Positions 45,193 through 52,713 of a stretch of DNA of 52,713 nt are shown here, in pieces. The stretch is from Gemmatimonadaceae bacterium (GTDB taxonomy: Bacteria; Gemmatimonadota; Gemmatimonadetes; Gemmatimonadales; Gemmatimonadaceae). The position numbers were made by a program, and so were the translations under genes. The stretch spans positions 1-52,713 of the forward strand of contig JABFYH010000090.1 of NCBI GenBank assembly GCA_013361335.1. The letters are read 5' to 3'. How positions within the stretch are numbered: the first letter of the stretch is position 1; every line of letters starts with the position of its first letter. Below the pieces are notes generated by a model, which saw only the letters and a list, made by a program, of their open reading frames with translations, had not been told where the DNA came from and did not search any database.

Positions 45193-48100
45193 TCAGCTCC
45201 CGCGCACGAGGCGGACCCGCTCGTCGCCGAGCAGGGCCCGCAGGTCGGTCAGCGCGGCCTGGGTGGCCGCGAGTCTGAGCGTGCGCGACTTGAGGCGCGC
45301 CCGCGTGCCATTCCCATCGTTCCATCTGAGCTCGAGCGGCGGCGCGCCCGAATGCGACGTGGCGTGCGCATCGATCACGGCCCGCACGTCGCCCATCACG
45401 TCCGCCGTCACGGCGTCGCCCAGCGCCAGATCGATGGCGATGGAGACCTGCCCGTTGAGCCGCAGCTCGGCGAACGGCGTCACCGATTCCACGATGAACG
45501 TCGGGCTGTCGGCGTCCTGATCGCGCTTCGAGTACCCGCCCTTCATCAGGACGGGCACGTCGCTGCGGACGCGGTCGGCGAGCAGCCCCCAGCTCTCGGG
45601 GAAGACCAGCACCTCGGAAGATCCCGAAAAATCCTCCACTGTCAACCGGGCGAACTCGGCCCCCGACCGCTTGCTGATCTGGCGCTTGATCGCCGTGACC
45701 ACGACGCCGAGGGTCATCGGCTCCGGGGTCCACGTGCCCAGCTGGCTCACCGTGTGGCTGGCGAACAGCTCGCACTCGACGCGGTACGGCTCGAGCGGAT
45801 GGCCGCTGATGTAGAAGCCGAGGATCTCCTTCTCGCGCGTCAGCCGCTCCGACTCGGCCATCGGCGCGACGTTCGGCAGGACGCGCGGCGCGTGCGAGGT
45901 GCCGCTGCCTCCGTCGGCCGGTCCGCCGAACATCGACACCTGTCCCATCTCCCGTTCCTGCTGGGCGAGCGAGGCTTCCTGCATCGCCGAGTCGAGGGCG
46001 GTCCAGTACTGAGCGCGGTGGCCGCCGAGCCCGTCCATGGCACCGCTGGAGATGAGCGCCTCGAATACGCGCTTGTTGCAGGCGCGCAGGTCGACCCGAT
46101 CCGTGAAGTCGTAGAACGACGTGAAGGTGCCCGCGCGCCGGGCCGACAGAATGGAATCGATCGCGCCCCGGCCCACGTTGCGGATGGCGCCGAGCCCGAA
46201 GCGGATTCGCTTGTCGTCGAGCACGGTGAACTTGTAGCCCGACTCGTTCACGTCCGGGGGAAGCACCTCGATGCCGAGCTCCCGCGCCTCGTTGATGAAC
46301 TTCACCACCGAGTCCGTGTCGCCGATCGACGACGACAGGATCGCCGCCATGAAGTCGGCGGGGTAGTGCGCCTTGAGGTACGCCGTGTGGAAGGAGATGA
46401 CCGAGTACGCAACCGAGTGCGACTTGTTGAAGCCGTACCGGCCGAAGGTCTCGATCTGGCCCGCGAGCTCCTCGATGATCTTGCGGTCGTAGCCGCGCGC
46501 GATCGCCTTCGAGGTGAACTTCCCCAGCTCGAGCTTGATGAGCTCCGCGTCCTTCTTTCCCACCGCCTTGCGCAGCACGTCCGCCTCGGCGAGCGAGATG
46601 CCGGCGAGCGTCTGCGCGAGCCGCATCACCTGTTCCTGATAGGTGATGACGCCGTACGTCGGCTTCAGGATCGGCTCGAGCTCGGGGAGCGCGTAGCTCA
46701 CCGGCTCCTCGCCCCGCTTCCGCCGCTGATAGACCTTGTGCATCCCCGCGTCGAGCGGGCCGGGACGCAGCAGGGCGTTCGACGCCACGAGGTCGTCGAA
46801 GCTGTCGCAGCGGATGGCGCGCAGCATGTCGGTCGCCAGCGGAGACTCGAACTGGAACACGCCGGTGGTGCGGCCGGCGCGCAGCATCTGGTAGGTCTTC
46901 GGGTCCCTGGTGTCGACGGCGTCCAGGTTGGGCCGCGTCCCCGTGCGCGCCTGGATGTTGTCCAGGGCGTCGCGGATCACGGTCAGCGTCGTGAGCCCGA
47001 GGAAGTCCATCTTGAGCATGCCCGCCTTCTCGAGGCAGTTCATGTCGTACTGCGTCACGACGACGCTCTCGTCGCTCCCCGCACCGGCGCCCTTGCTCGA
47101 GACCGTAGCGATGGGGACGTACTCGTCCAGCGGGCCCGGCGCGATCACGACGCCCGCGGCGTGCACGCCGGTATGCCGCGACAGCCCCTCGAGGGCGATC
47201 GCGTAGTCCAGCAGGCGCGTGTAGCGCTCGTCGGTGCCGTAGAGCTTCCGGATCTCCGGCACCTGCGTCACGGCGTCCTTCACCGTGAGGCTGAACGCCG
47301 GCCCGTTCGGGATCAGCTTGGCCAGCGCGTCGGTCTCGGCGGGGGTGAATCCCAACGTCCTGCCGACGTCCTTGATGGCAGCGCGGGATTTCATGGTGCC
47401 GAAGGTGACGATCTGGCCGACGGACTCCTTGCCGTACTTCTGCCGGACGTACTCGATCACCTCGCCGCGCCGCTCGAAGCAGAAGTCGACGTCGATGTCG
47501 GGCATCGAGACGCGCTCCGGGTTCAGGAAGCGCTCGAACAGCAGGTCGTACTGGAGGGGGCAGACGTCGGTGATGCGCAGCGCGTAGGCGACCAGCGAGC
47601 CGGCGGCCGAGCCGCGTCCGGGTCCGACCGGAATGCCAAGGTCTCGCGCCGCCTTGATGAAGTCGTAGACGATGAGGAAGTAGCCCGCGTAGCCCGTGCG
47701 CGTGATGACGTCGAGCTCGTAGTCGAGCCGTTCCCTGACTTCCGCCGACAGCTCGTCGCCGTAGCGCTCCTGTGCCCCGGCGCGAGCGAGCTGCACGAGC
47801 AGCTCGTTCTCCGTCTTCACCTCGGGGGGCAGGGGGAAGGAGGGGACGTAATACTTCTTCTCGAAGGCGAACCCCGCCTCGTCGGCGATGCGCAGCGTGT
47901 TCTCGAGGACGTCGGGACGATCGGGGAAGCGCTCGCGGACTTCCGGGGCGCTCTTGAAGTAGAGCCCCCGGTCGTAGTGCATCCGGTTCTGATCGGTGTA
48001 GTCCTTGCCGAGCCCGATGCAGAGCAGGATGTCGTGCGCATCGTGGTCGCCGGCGGTGAGGAAATGCGCGTCGTTGGTGGCGATCAGGGGCAGGTTCAGC

Positions 48101-48687
48101 TCCTCGCCCAGCTTGATCATCGCGGCATTGTGCTTCGCCTGGCCCTCGGAGTCGTGCGCCTGGACCTCGAGGTAGTAGCGGTCCTTGAAGACGTCGGCGT
48201 ACCACGACGCGGCCTCGCGCGCGCCCTCGACGTTCCCCGCATCGAGGTTGACGGCGATCTCGCCGGCCAGACAGGCGGAGCTGACGATCAGCCCCTCGCT
48301 GTACTTCGCCAGCAGCTCGCGATCGACGCGCGGCTTGGCGTAGAAGCCTTCGGTGTAGGCGAGCGACGAGAGCTTGACGAGATTCCGGTAGCCCACGAGG
48401 TCGCGGGCGAGCAGCACCAGATGGTAGTAGGGCTTCACGCCGGGGGCCGGCCGGCCCTTCACCCGCCGGTCTCCGGGGGCGACGTACGCCTCCATCCCGA
48501 TGATCGGCTTGAGCTTCGCCTTCCGCGCCTTCTCCTGGAACTCCCACGCGGCGTGCAGATTCCCGTGATCCGTGATCGCCAGGGCCGGCTGTTCCAGCTC
48601 CAGCGCCCTGGCGATCAGGTCGTCGATGCGGTTCGCGCCATCGAGAAGGGAATACTCCGAGTGGCAGTGGAGATGAACGAAGGACAT
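45193..48687 (-). CDS. dnaE: DNA polymerase III subunit alpha
   Basis: A 1164-residue replicative polymerase. PHP domain at 1-200 ([54 protein letters not shown]), with its metal-binding His and Asp positions seemingly intact. Palm residues Asp399 and Asp401 in MPDIDVDF and Asp561 in KMDFLGL. Then the tandem helix-hairpin-helix region, the OB-fold (about 960-1070, [20 protein letters not shown]) and a C-terminal domain ending VRLVRGS. Length fits the DnaE group. The ATG at 48687 has no Shine-Dalgarno but a -10 (TATTCT) 7 nt upstream. It is the first gene of the dnaE-accA-ricT-metG operon. Confidence 0.97.
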   Translation of the reverse strand: MSFVHLHCHSEYSLLDGANRIDDLIARALELEQPALAITDHGNLHAAWEFQEKARKAKLKPIIGMEAYVAPGDRRVKGRPAPGVKPYYHLVLLARDLVGYRNLVKLSSLAYTEGFYAKPRVDRELLAKYSEGLIVSSACLAGEIAVNLDAGNVEGAREAASWYADVFKDRYYLEVQAHDSEGQAKHNAAMIKLGEELNLPLIATNDAHFLTAGDHDAHDILLCIGLGKDYTDQNRMHYDRGLYFKSAPEVRERFPDRPDVLENTLRIADEAGFAFEKKYYVPSFPLPPEVKTENELLVQLARAGAQERYGDELSAEVRERLDYELDVITRTGYAGYFLIVYDFIKAARDLGIPVGPGRGSAAGSLVAYALRITDVCPLQYDLLFERFLNPERVSMPDIDVDFCFERRGEVIEYVRQKYGKESVGQIVTFGTMKSRAAIKDVGRTLGFTPAETDALAKLIPNGPAFSLTVKDAVTQVPEIRKLYGTDERYTRLLDYAIALEGLSRHTGVHAAGVVIAPGPLDEYVPIATVSSKGAGAGSDESVVVTQYDMNCLEKAGMLKMDFLGLTTLTVIRDALDNIQARTGTRPNLDAVDTRDPKTYQMLRAGRTTGVFQFESPLATDMLRAIRCDSFDDLVASNALLRPGPLDAGMHKVYQRRKRGEEPVSYALPELEPILKPTYGVITYQEQVMRLAQTLAGISLAEADVLRKAVGKKDAELIKLELGKFTSKAIARGYDRKIIEELAGQIETFGRYGFNKSHSVAYSVISFHTAYLKAHYPADFMAAILSSSIGDTDSVVKFINEARELGIEVLPPDVNESGYKFTVLDDKRIRFGLGAIRNVGRGAIDSILSARRAGTFTSFYDFTDRVDLRACNKRVFEALISSGAMDGLGGHRAQYWTALDSAMQEASLAQQEREMGQVSMFGGPADGGSGTSHAPRVLPNVAPMAESERLTREKEILGFYISGHPLEPYRVECELFASHTVSQLGTWTPEPMTLGVVVTAIKRQISKRSGAEFARLTVEDFSGSSEVLVFPESWGLLADRVRSDVPVLMKGGYSKRDQDADSPTFIVESVTPFAELRLNGQVSIAIDLALGDAVTADVMGDVRAVIDAHATSHSGAPPLELRWNDGNGTRARLKSRTLRLAATQAALTDLRALLGDERVRLVRGS

Positions 48688-48694
48688 TTTACAA

Positions 48695-48700
48695 AGAATA
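48695..48700 (-). promoter_or_regulatory. -10 element TATTCT, leaderless-type, for dnaE
   Basis: On the leftward strand TATTCT is followed by seven bases and the dnaE ATG (48687), so the transcript would begin at or next to the start codon. This fits the lack of a Shine-Dalgarno. Confidence 0.5.
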
Positions 48701-48753
48701 GCGACCGCGGCCCCTCGCGTCAAAGGCGGGCGGATGGACAATGACGTGCGGAA

Positions 48754-49896
48754 GTGACTGAAAATCAACGAGTTAAGTGGATCCGGCGAGCGCTGCGCGC
48801 GCTCGCCGTCGTCGTGCTCGGCGTCGTCGCGTATCTCGTCATCGCGCCCACCGGCCGCTACCTCCTTCGCGGCGCGTGGGAGGAGACGAAGATCCTCGCC
48901 CGGCGCCGGCCGCTGGCCGACATTCTGGCCGACTCGGCCACGACGCCAGCGCTGCGCGCCAAGCTTCAGCTCGTCCTTGCGGCGCGCGCCTTTGCCGCCG
49001 AGTCGCTCGGGCTCGATGCTGGCCAGAGCTTCACGAGCTACAGCGAGACCGGGCACGACACGCTGACGCTCGTCGTCTCGGGCGCCTACCGCGACCGGCT
49101 GAAGGCCTACACCTGGTGGTTCCCGGTCGTGGGCCGCGTACCCTACAAGGGCTACTTCGACTTCGCCGAAGCACGGCGCCAGGAGCGCGCGTTGAACGCC
49201 CGCGGCTTCGATACGCGGCTCGGCGCCGTGTCGGCGTTCAGCACCCTCGGCTGGTTCAACGATCCTTTGCTGCCGTCGACGCTGCGATCCGATTCGCTGA
49301 CGCTGGCGAACACGGTGATCCACGAGCTCACCCACAACACCTACTACGCGCCCGGTGGGGCGGTGTTCAACGAGAGCTTCGCCAACTTCGTCGGCTCGCG
49401 CGGCGCCGAGCGATTTTTCCTGAGCCGCGGCCAGCCCGCGGCGGCCGCCGAAGTCGCAGCGCGGTGGGACGACGAGAAGGTGATGGGGCGTTTCTGGGCG
49501 ACGCTGTATGCACGCGTGGACTCGGCGTTCAAGGCGCATCCCGGAGAGGAAGCCAGCTCGGTCGCGGATCGCCTCGGCGCGCGCGAGGTGCTGTTCGGCG
49601 AGGCGCGCCTGGCGCTGCTCCACGAGCTCGCGCCGCGCCTCAAGACGATCAGCATCCGCTCGGTGGAGCGGGTGAAGCTGGACAACGCCGTGCTGATGTC
49701 GCGCCGCGTCTACCTCACCGATCTCGACGCCTTCGATGCCGTGCTGGCGAAGGACGGCGGCGACCTGCGACGCGCGGTGAAGGACATCATCGCGGTGGCG
49801 AAGGCCGATACGGCGAAGAAGCCATTTGATGCCGTCAGGCGCTTCACCGGGCTCGCGGTGCCGGCTGTCGCGAGCGACACCGGCGGAGGGCGCTAG
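48754..49896 (+). CDS. Membrane-anchored zinc aminopeptidase-like protein (PF10023 type)
   Basis: A 380-residue protein with one N-terminal transmembrane segment (about 15-33) and a long soluble domain. The metal site is VIHELTHNTYY (HELTH, the HExxH zinc motif), and the third ligand Glu is likely in FNESFANFVG 18 residues on. This is the signature of the 'predicted aminopeptidase' family first seen in Proteobacteria. The C-terminus is basic and helical. It starts with GTG at 48754, 67 nt from the divergent dnaE start. Its stop overlaps the stop of the convergent helicase gene by 3 nt (shared ctag). Confidence 0.85.
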   Translation: MTENQRVKWIRRALRALAVVVLGVVAYLVIAPTGRYLLRGAWEETKILARRRPLADILADSATTPALRAKLQLVLAARAFAAESLGLDAGQSFTSYSETGHDTLTLVVSGAYRDRLKAYTWWFPVVGRVPYKGYFDFAEARRQERALNARGFDTRLGAVSAFSTLGWFNDPLLPSTLRSDSLTLANTVIHELTHNTYYAPGGAVFNESFANFVGSRGAERFFLSRGQPAAAAEVAARWDDEKVMGRFWATLYARVDSAFKAHPGEEASSVADRLGAREVLFGEARLALLHELAPRLKTISIRSVERVKLDNAVLMSRRVYLTDLDAFDAVLAKDGGDLRRAVKDIIAVAKADTAKKPFDAVRRFTGLAVPAVASDTGGGR

Positions 49897-51983
49897 CTCT
49901 TCGCGCCGAAGCGCCCCCGCATCAATGCGCGCAGGTCGACCACAGGGGCCGTGATCGGCGCCGCAACCGGCGCCTCGCCCGGATCCTCCACGACGACGCG
50001 TTGCATCGTCGCCCGCACGCCCCGGTCCAGAAAGCGCGAGAGCTGGTCGAAGGAATACTCGGCGCCGCGCCGAGAGCCGTAGACCTGCATCGGATACACG
50101 ACCGCCAGCTCGTCCTTGGCACGCGTGAGCGCGACGTACATCAGTCGGCGCTCCTCCTCCAGCTCGTCCGGATCGTCGATCGAGCGCGAGGCCGGGAACC
50201 AGCCGTCCACCGCCCAGATCACGAACACCGCCTTCCACTCCTTCCCCTTCGCGCTGTGCACGGTGCTCAGCACGAGGGCGTCGGTCTCCGACTCCGAGCC
50301 CCCGGCCAGATCCTGCGTGCTCGAGGGCGGGTCGAGCGCGAGCGCCGCCAGGAAGGCGGTGCGCGACGGGTACCCCGCGGCGATCGTGCGGAGCTGATCG
50401 AGGTCGGCGAGCCGAGCCTCGGGCCGGTCGTACTTCTCCTTCAGCACCGCGTCGTAGATGGCGCGAATCGCGGCGATGTCGCTGCTCACCTTGGCGCCGT
50501 CCGTCTCGCCGTCGCGCGTGGCGAGACCGCGGAGCTGGCGCAGCAGCACCGACAGCGCCCGATGCGCCTCGCGCGCGCGGGGTGGGGGCACGAGATGGGT
50601 GAAGGCGTCGGGATCCCACGCGCGCTCCTGCATCGACGCCATCATCGCGCGCGCCGTGGAGTCGCCGATGCCGGGCATGAGCATGAGCAGCCGGTACCAG
50701 CTCACCTCGTCGCGGGGATTCTCGGACACGCGGAGGAAGGCCAGCACGTCCTTCACGTGCGCCGCCTCGAGGAACTTGAGGCCGCCCCACTTCTCGAAGG
50801 GGATCTTGCGGTTGGCCAACTCGATCTCGAGGTCGGCCGACATGTAGCCGGCGCGAAACAGCACGGCCATCTCACGCAGCGGCACTCCGCTCTCGTGCAG
50901 CTGGAGCACCCGGTCGACGACGAACCGGGTCTGCTGCGCCTCGTCCTTCGCCGTGACGAGCCAGGGCTGTTCGCCACCCTCCCGGCTGGTGTACAGGTCC
51001 TTGGTGAAACGCTCCTCGGCGCGCGAGATGACGATGTTCGAGAGAGCGAGGATCGGCGCGGTGCTGCGGTAGTTCTGCGCCAGCGTCACCATCGTCGTCC
51101 CCGGAAACTGGCGCGGGAAGTCGAGGATGTTGCGGAAATGCGCGCCACGGAAGGCGTAGATGCTCTGCGCGTCGTCGCCGACGACGGTGAGCTTGCGGTG
51201 GCCGCTGCACATCCCGCGAAGGATGCGCGCCTGGAGCAGGTTGGTGTCCTGGTATTCGTCGACCAGCACGTGGTCGTACAGGCCGGCGATCCGGCTCTGG
51301 AGCTCGGGCGATGCCTCGAGCATCATCGCCCAGAAGAGCAGGAGGTCGTCGTAGTCGACGAGGTTGCGCTCCTGCTTCCGCATCGTGTAGTCGGCGAAGA
51401 GCGCGGTGATCTGCGGCTCGTACTCCAGGAAGTGCGGCGCATCCCGGTGCAGCAGCTCGTCGAGCGGCAGCTCGGTGTTGATGTGGCGCGAGTACAGCCA
51501 GTGCAGCGTTTCCTTCTTGGGGAAACGCTTGGCGGTCTTGGCGAACCCCATGGCGCCGCGCGCGAGCTGCATCAGCTCCTCCGCGTCGCCCTGATCCATG
51601 ATGGTGAAATCGGCGGGAAGGCCGGCCGCGGGGCCGAACTGGCGCAGCAGCCGGTGGCCGACCGAATGAAAGGTCCCCCCATGCACGCGCGCGCCGGCGG
51701 ATCCGACGAGTCGCTCGGCGCGCGACAGCATCTCGCTCGCTGCGCGGCGGGTGAAGGTGAGCAGGAGGATCCGTTCCGGCGCGACCCCCCGCGCGACGAG
51801 CGCGGCGACGCGATGGATGAGCGTCCGCGTCTTGCCGGTGCCCGCCCCGGCGATGACGAGGAGTGGCCCGTCGCCGAAGGTGGCGGCGCGCGCCTGGTCG
51901 TCGTTCAGCGACGCGGTGAGGGCCTCGTCCGCGGCGGGAAGCTCGCGGGAGCGAGGACGGTAGAGGCGGGGACCGTCGGCCAT
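49893..51983 (-). CDS. UvrD/PcrA/Rep-family superfamily 1 DNA helicase
   Basis: A 696-residue 3'-5' helicase. Motif I is GAGTGKTRTLIHRVAAL, Ia TFTRRAASEM, II DEYQDTNLLQARIL, III VGDDAQSIYAFRGA, IV NYRSTAPIL, V STVHSAKGKEWKAVFV and VI MYVALTRAKDELAVVYP: all seven are present. Length is close to PcrA/Rep but the tail after motif VI is short. Members act in repair and clear stalled replication forks. I start at the ATG at 51983, which lies 6 nt after TATATT; the frame continues upstream but crosses into the lipB 3' end. It converges with the aminopeptidase gene. Confidence 0.93.
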   Translation of the reverse strand: MADGPRLYRPRSRELPAADEALTASLNDDQARAATFGDGPLLVIAGAGTGKTRTLIHRVAALVARGVAPERILLLTFTRRAASEMLSRAERLVGSAGARVHGGTFHSVGHRLLRQFGPAAGLPADFTIMDQGDAEELMQLARGAMGFAKTAKRFPKKETLHWLYSRHINTELPLDELLHRDAPHFLEYEPQITALFADYTMRKQERNLVDYDDLLLFWAMMLEASPELQSRIAGLYDHVLVDEYQDTNLLQARILRGMCSGHRKLTVVGDDAQSIYAFRGAHFRNILDFPRQFPGTTMVTLAQNYRSTAPILALSNIVISRAEERFTKDLYTSREGGEQPWLVTAKDEAQQTRFVVDRVLQLHESGVPLREMAVLFRAGYMSADLEIELANRKIPFEKWGGLKFLEAAHVKDVLAFLRVSENPRDEVSWYRLLMLMPGIGDSTARAMMASMQERAWDPDAFTHLVPPPRAREAHRALSVLLRQLRGLATRDGETDGAKVSSDIAAIRAIYDAVLKEKYDRPEARLADLDQLRTIAAGYPSRTAFLAALALDPPSSTQDLAGGSESETDALVLSTVHSAKGKEWKAVFVIWAVDGWFPASRSIDDPDELEEERRLMYVALTRAKDELAVVYPMQVYGSRRGAEYSFDQLSRFLDRGVRATMQRVVVEDPGEAPVAAPITAPVVDLRALMRGRFGAKS

Positions 51984-51989
51984 GGCGGG

Positions 51990-51995
51990 AATATA
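51990..51995 (-). promoter_or_regulatory. -10 element TATATT, leaderless-type, for the helicase gene
   Basis: On the leftward strand TATATT, six bases (cccgcc), then ATG. The spacing predicts transcription starting at the A of the ATG. The lipB-helicase gap is 56 nt. Confidence 0.55.
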
Positions 51996-52039
51996 CGCTC
52001 CGGCCCGAACGTCTGCCGAAACATTGCCACCGCGCCGGC

Positions 52040-52713
52040 TTACACCGGCGCCAGCGCGATCGGGTCCAGGTCGCTCGGTGCGATGTGGACCGGCTCGAGG
52101 GTGAAGACGTCGGCGAATCCCTGGACGACGCGCTCGCGGGTGCGGCGGTCGAGCTCCGCGGTGTCCCCGATCTCCTTCGCGATGGAGGTCATCTCCACCT
52201 CGGCGATCCCGCAGGGGACCATGAGGTCGAAGTAGGAGAGGTCGGTCGTCACGTTGAGCGCGAAGCCGTGCCAGGTCACCCAGTCGCGGGCATGAACGCC
52301 GATCGACGCGAGCTTGCGCCCCTGGGTCCACACCCCCGTCTGGCCGGCCGACCGCTCGGCGACGATGCCGAAGGGCGCGACGGCGATCATGAGCGCCTCC
52401 TCGACGCGCCGCAGATACCAGTGGAGGTCCTTCGTGTGGCGCTTGAGGTCGACGATCGGATAGCCGACGAGCTGGCCGGGCCCGTGGAAGGTGACGTCGC
52501 CTCCGCGCTCCACCTCGAACAGCTCCACTCCACGCGCCGCGAGCAGCGCGGGTGACGCGAGCAGGTGGTGCTGCTTCGCCGACCGCCCCATGGTGACGAC
52601 GGGGGGATGCTCGACGAGCAGCAGCAGGTCTTCCGCGATGGCCCCGCTGATGCGCGCCCGCGCCGCCGCCCGCTGGAGCTCCAGCGCAGCGGCGTACGGC
52701 AGGGTCCCGAGGT
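52040..52713 (-). CDS. lipB: Octanoyltransferase LipB (5' end beyond window)
   Basis: Transfers octanoyl from acyl carrier protein to lipoate-dependent enzymes. The open frame continues to the window edge; from 52712 leftward it reads LGTLPYAAALELQ ... LLLLVEHPPVVTMGRSA, so the ATG inside (52591) is not the start. Catalytic motifs are RGGDVTFHGPGQLVGYPIVD, the Lys in QGRKLASIGVHARDWVTWHG and the Cys in MVPCGI. About 224 residues are visible and only a few N-terminal ones are lost. Stop at 52040, 56 nt before the helicase gene. Confidence 0.95.
   Translation of the reverse strand, partial: LGTLPYAAALELQRAAARARISGAIAEDLLLLVEHPPVVTMGRSAKQHHLLASPALLAARGVELFEVERGGDVTFHGPGQLVGYPIVDLKRHTKDLHWYLRRVEEALMIAVAPFGIVAERSAGQTGVWTQGRKLASIGVHARDWVTWHGFALNVTTDLSYFDLMVPCGIAEVEMTSIAKEIGDTAELDRRTRERVVQGFADVFTLEPVHIAPSDLDPIALAPV

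Noticed and set aside
45190-48744. A very long rightward open frame opposite dnaE, and similar long open frames opposite susC (28970-32344), the DUF2723 gene (11913-14171) and atpA/atpD
   Set aside because: They are mirror effects of GC-rich codon use on the other strand. The products are Arg/Ala/Gly/His-rich without motifs, while the opposite strand encodes clear families.
48688-50790. Extension of the dnaE frame upstream to 50790
   Set aside because: Residues before the Met at 48687 are low-complexity and lie antisense to the aminopeptidase and helicase genes. DnaE homologues start at the PHP domain.

Overview
This is a high-GC, gene-dense stretch of ordinary-looking chromosome with no integrase, insertion sequence, phage module or CRISPR array that I can see. 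An orphan SusC/SusD-type outer-membrane pair, a Kdo transferase (WaaA), an MCE/Mla-type ATPase and substrate-binding protein, many lipoprotein signals and a compact SigA-type sigma factor together suggest a Gram-negative (diderm) bacterium; the combination fits Gemmatimonadota best. That assignment is inference, not something a database search has shown.

Layout. 1-2260: the last two thirds of a 23S rRNA gene (cut by the window edge), a 5S gene and their intrinsic terminator. 2346-8225: an HD-GYP protein runs into a leftward block, mlaD-like > rho > ruvX > mltG > thiE, headed by tRNA-Arg(CCG). 8263-19531: a rightward block starting with a metallo-beta-lactamase/double-rhodanese protein and a SelD-type flavoprotein, then an ECF sigma factor with a membrane partner, a 57-residue membrane peptide, a DUF2723 membrane protein, a secreted asparaginase, an aminotransferase, an Ig-like/MepA-like lipoprotein and a FIMAH-type secreted protein. 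19610-20442: five leftward tRNA genes (Ala, Gly, Val, Arg, Pro) behind a near-consensus promoter. 20692-24343: sigA, an MlaF-type ATPase, a Nudix hydrolase, an AraC-type regulator and a four-helix-bundle protein. 24471-28798: atpA-atpG-atpD-atpC with a CRP-like palindrome in front and a terminator behind. 29057-34271: susC, susD and a small envelope protein. 34286-36968: a small lipoprotein, a stand-alone receiver and a degenerate-GGDEF/EAL protein. 36973-38989 (leftward): a DsbA-like protein and waaA. 39146-41393: a TPM protein, a nucleotidyltransferase-fold protein and LemA. 41434-48687 (leftward): dnaE > accA > ricT > metG packed with 0-5 nt gaps. 48754-52713: a zinc aminopeptidase, a UvrD/PcrA-type helicase and the 3' part of lipB.

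Themes. Envelope biogenesis (MltG, MCE/Mla, WaaA, LemA/TPM, SusCD, MepA-like lipoprotein) and cyclic-di-GMP turnover (HD-GYP and EAL) recur. Two non-coding signals stand out. One is a heptanucleotide repeat (consensus SGTTCAC) found in intergenic DNA at three places, arranged as arrays or as inverted arms, once supplying a gene's stop codon. The other is a -10-like TANNNT placed 6-7 nt before the ATG of four genes without Shine-Dalgarno sequences, which points to leaderless transcripts. I did not find one obvious new multi-gene defence or metabolic system; the best leads are the repeat family, the persulfide/ECF-sigma cluster with its truncated anti-sigma-like protein, and the Ig-like/MepA-like lipoprotein.
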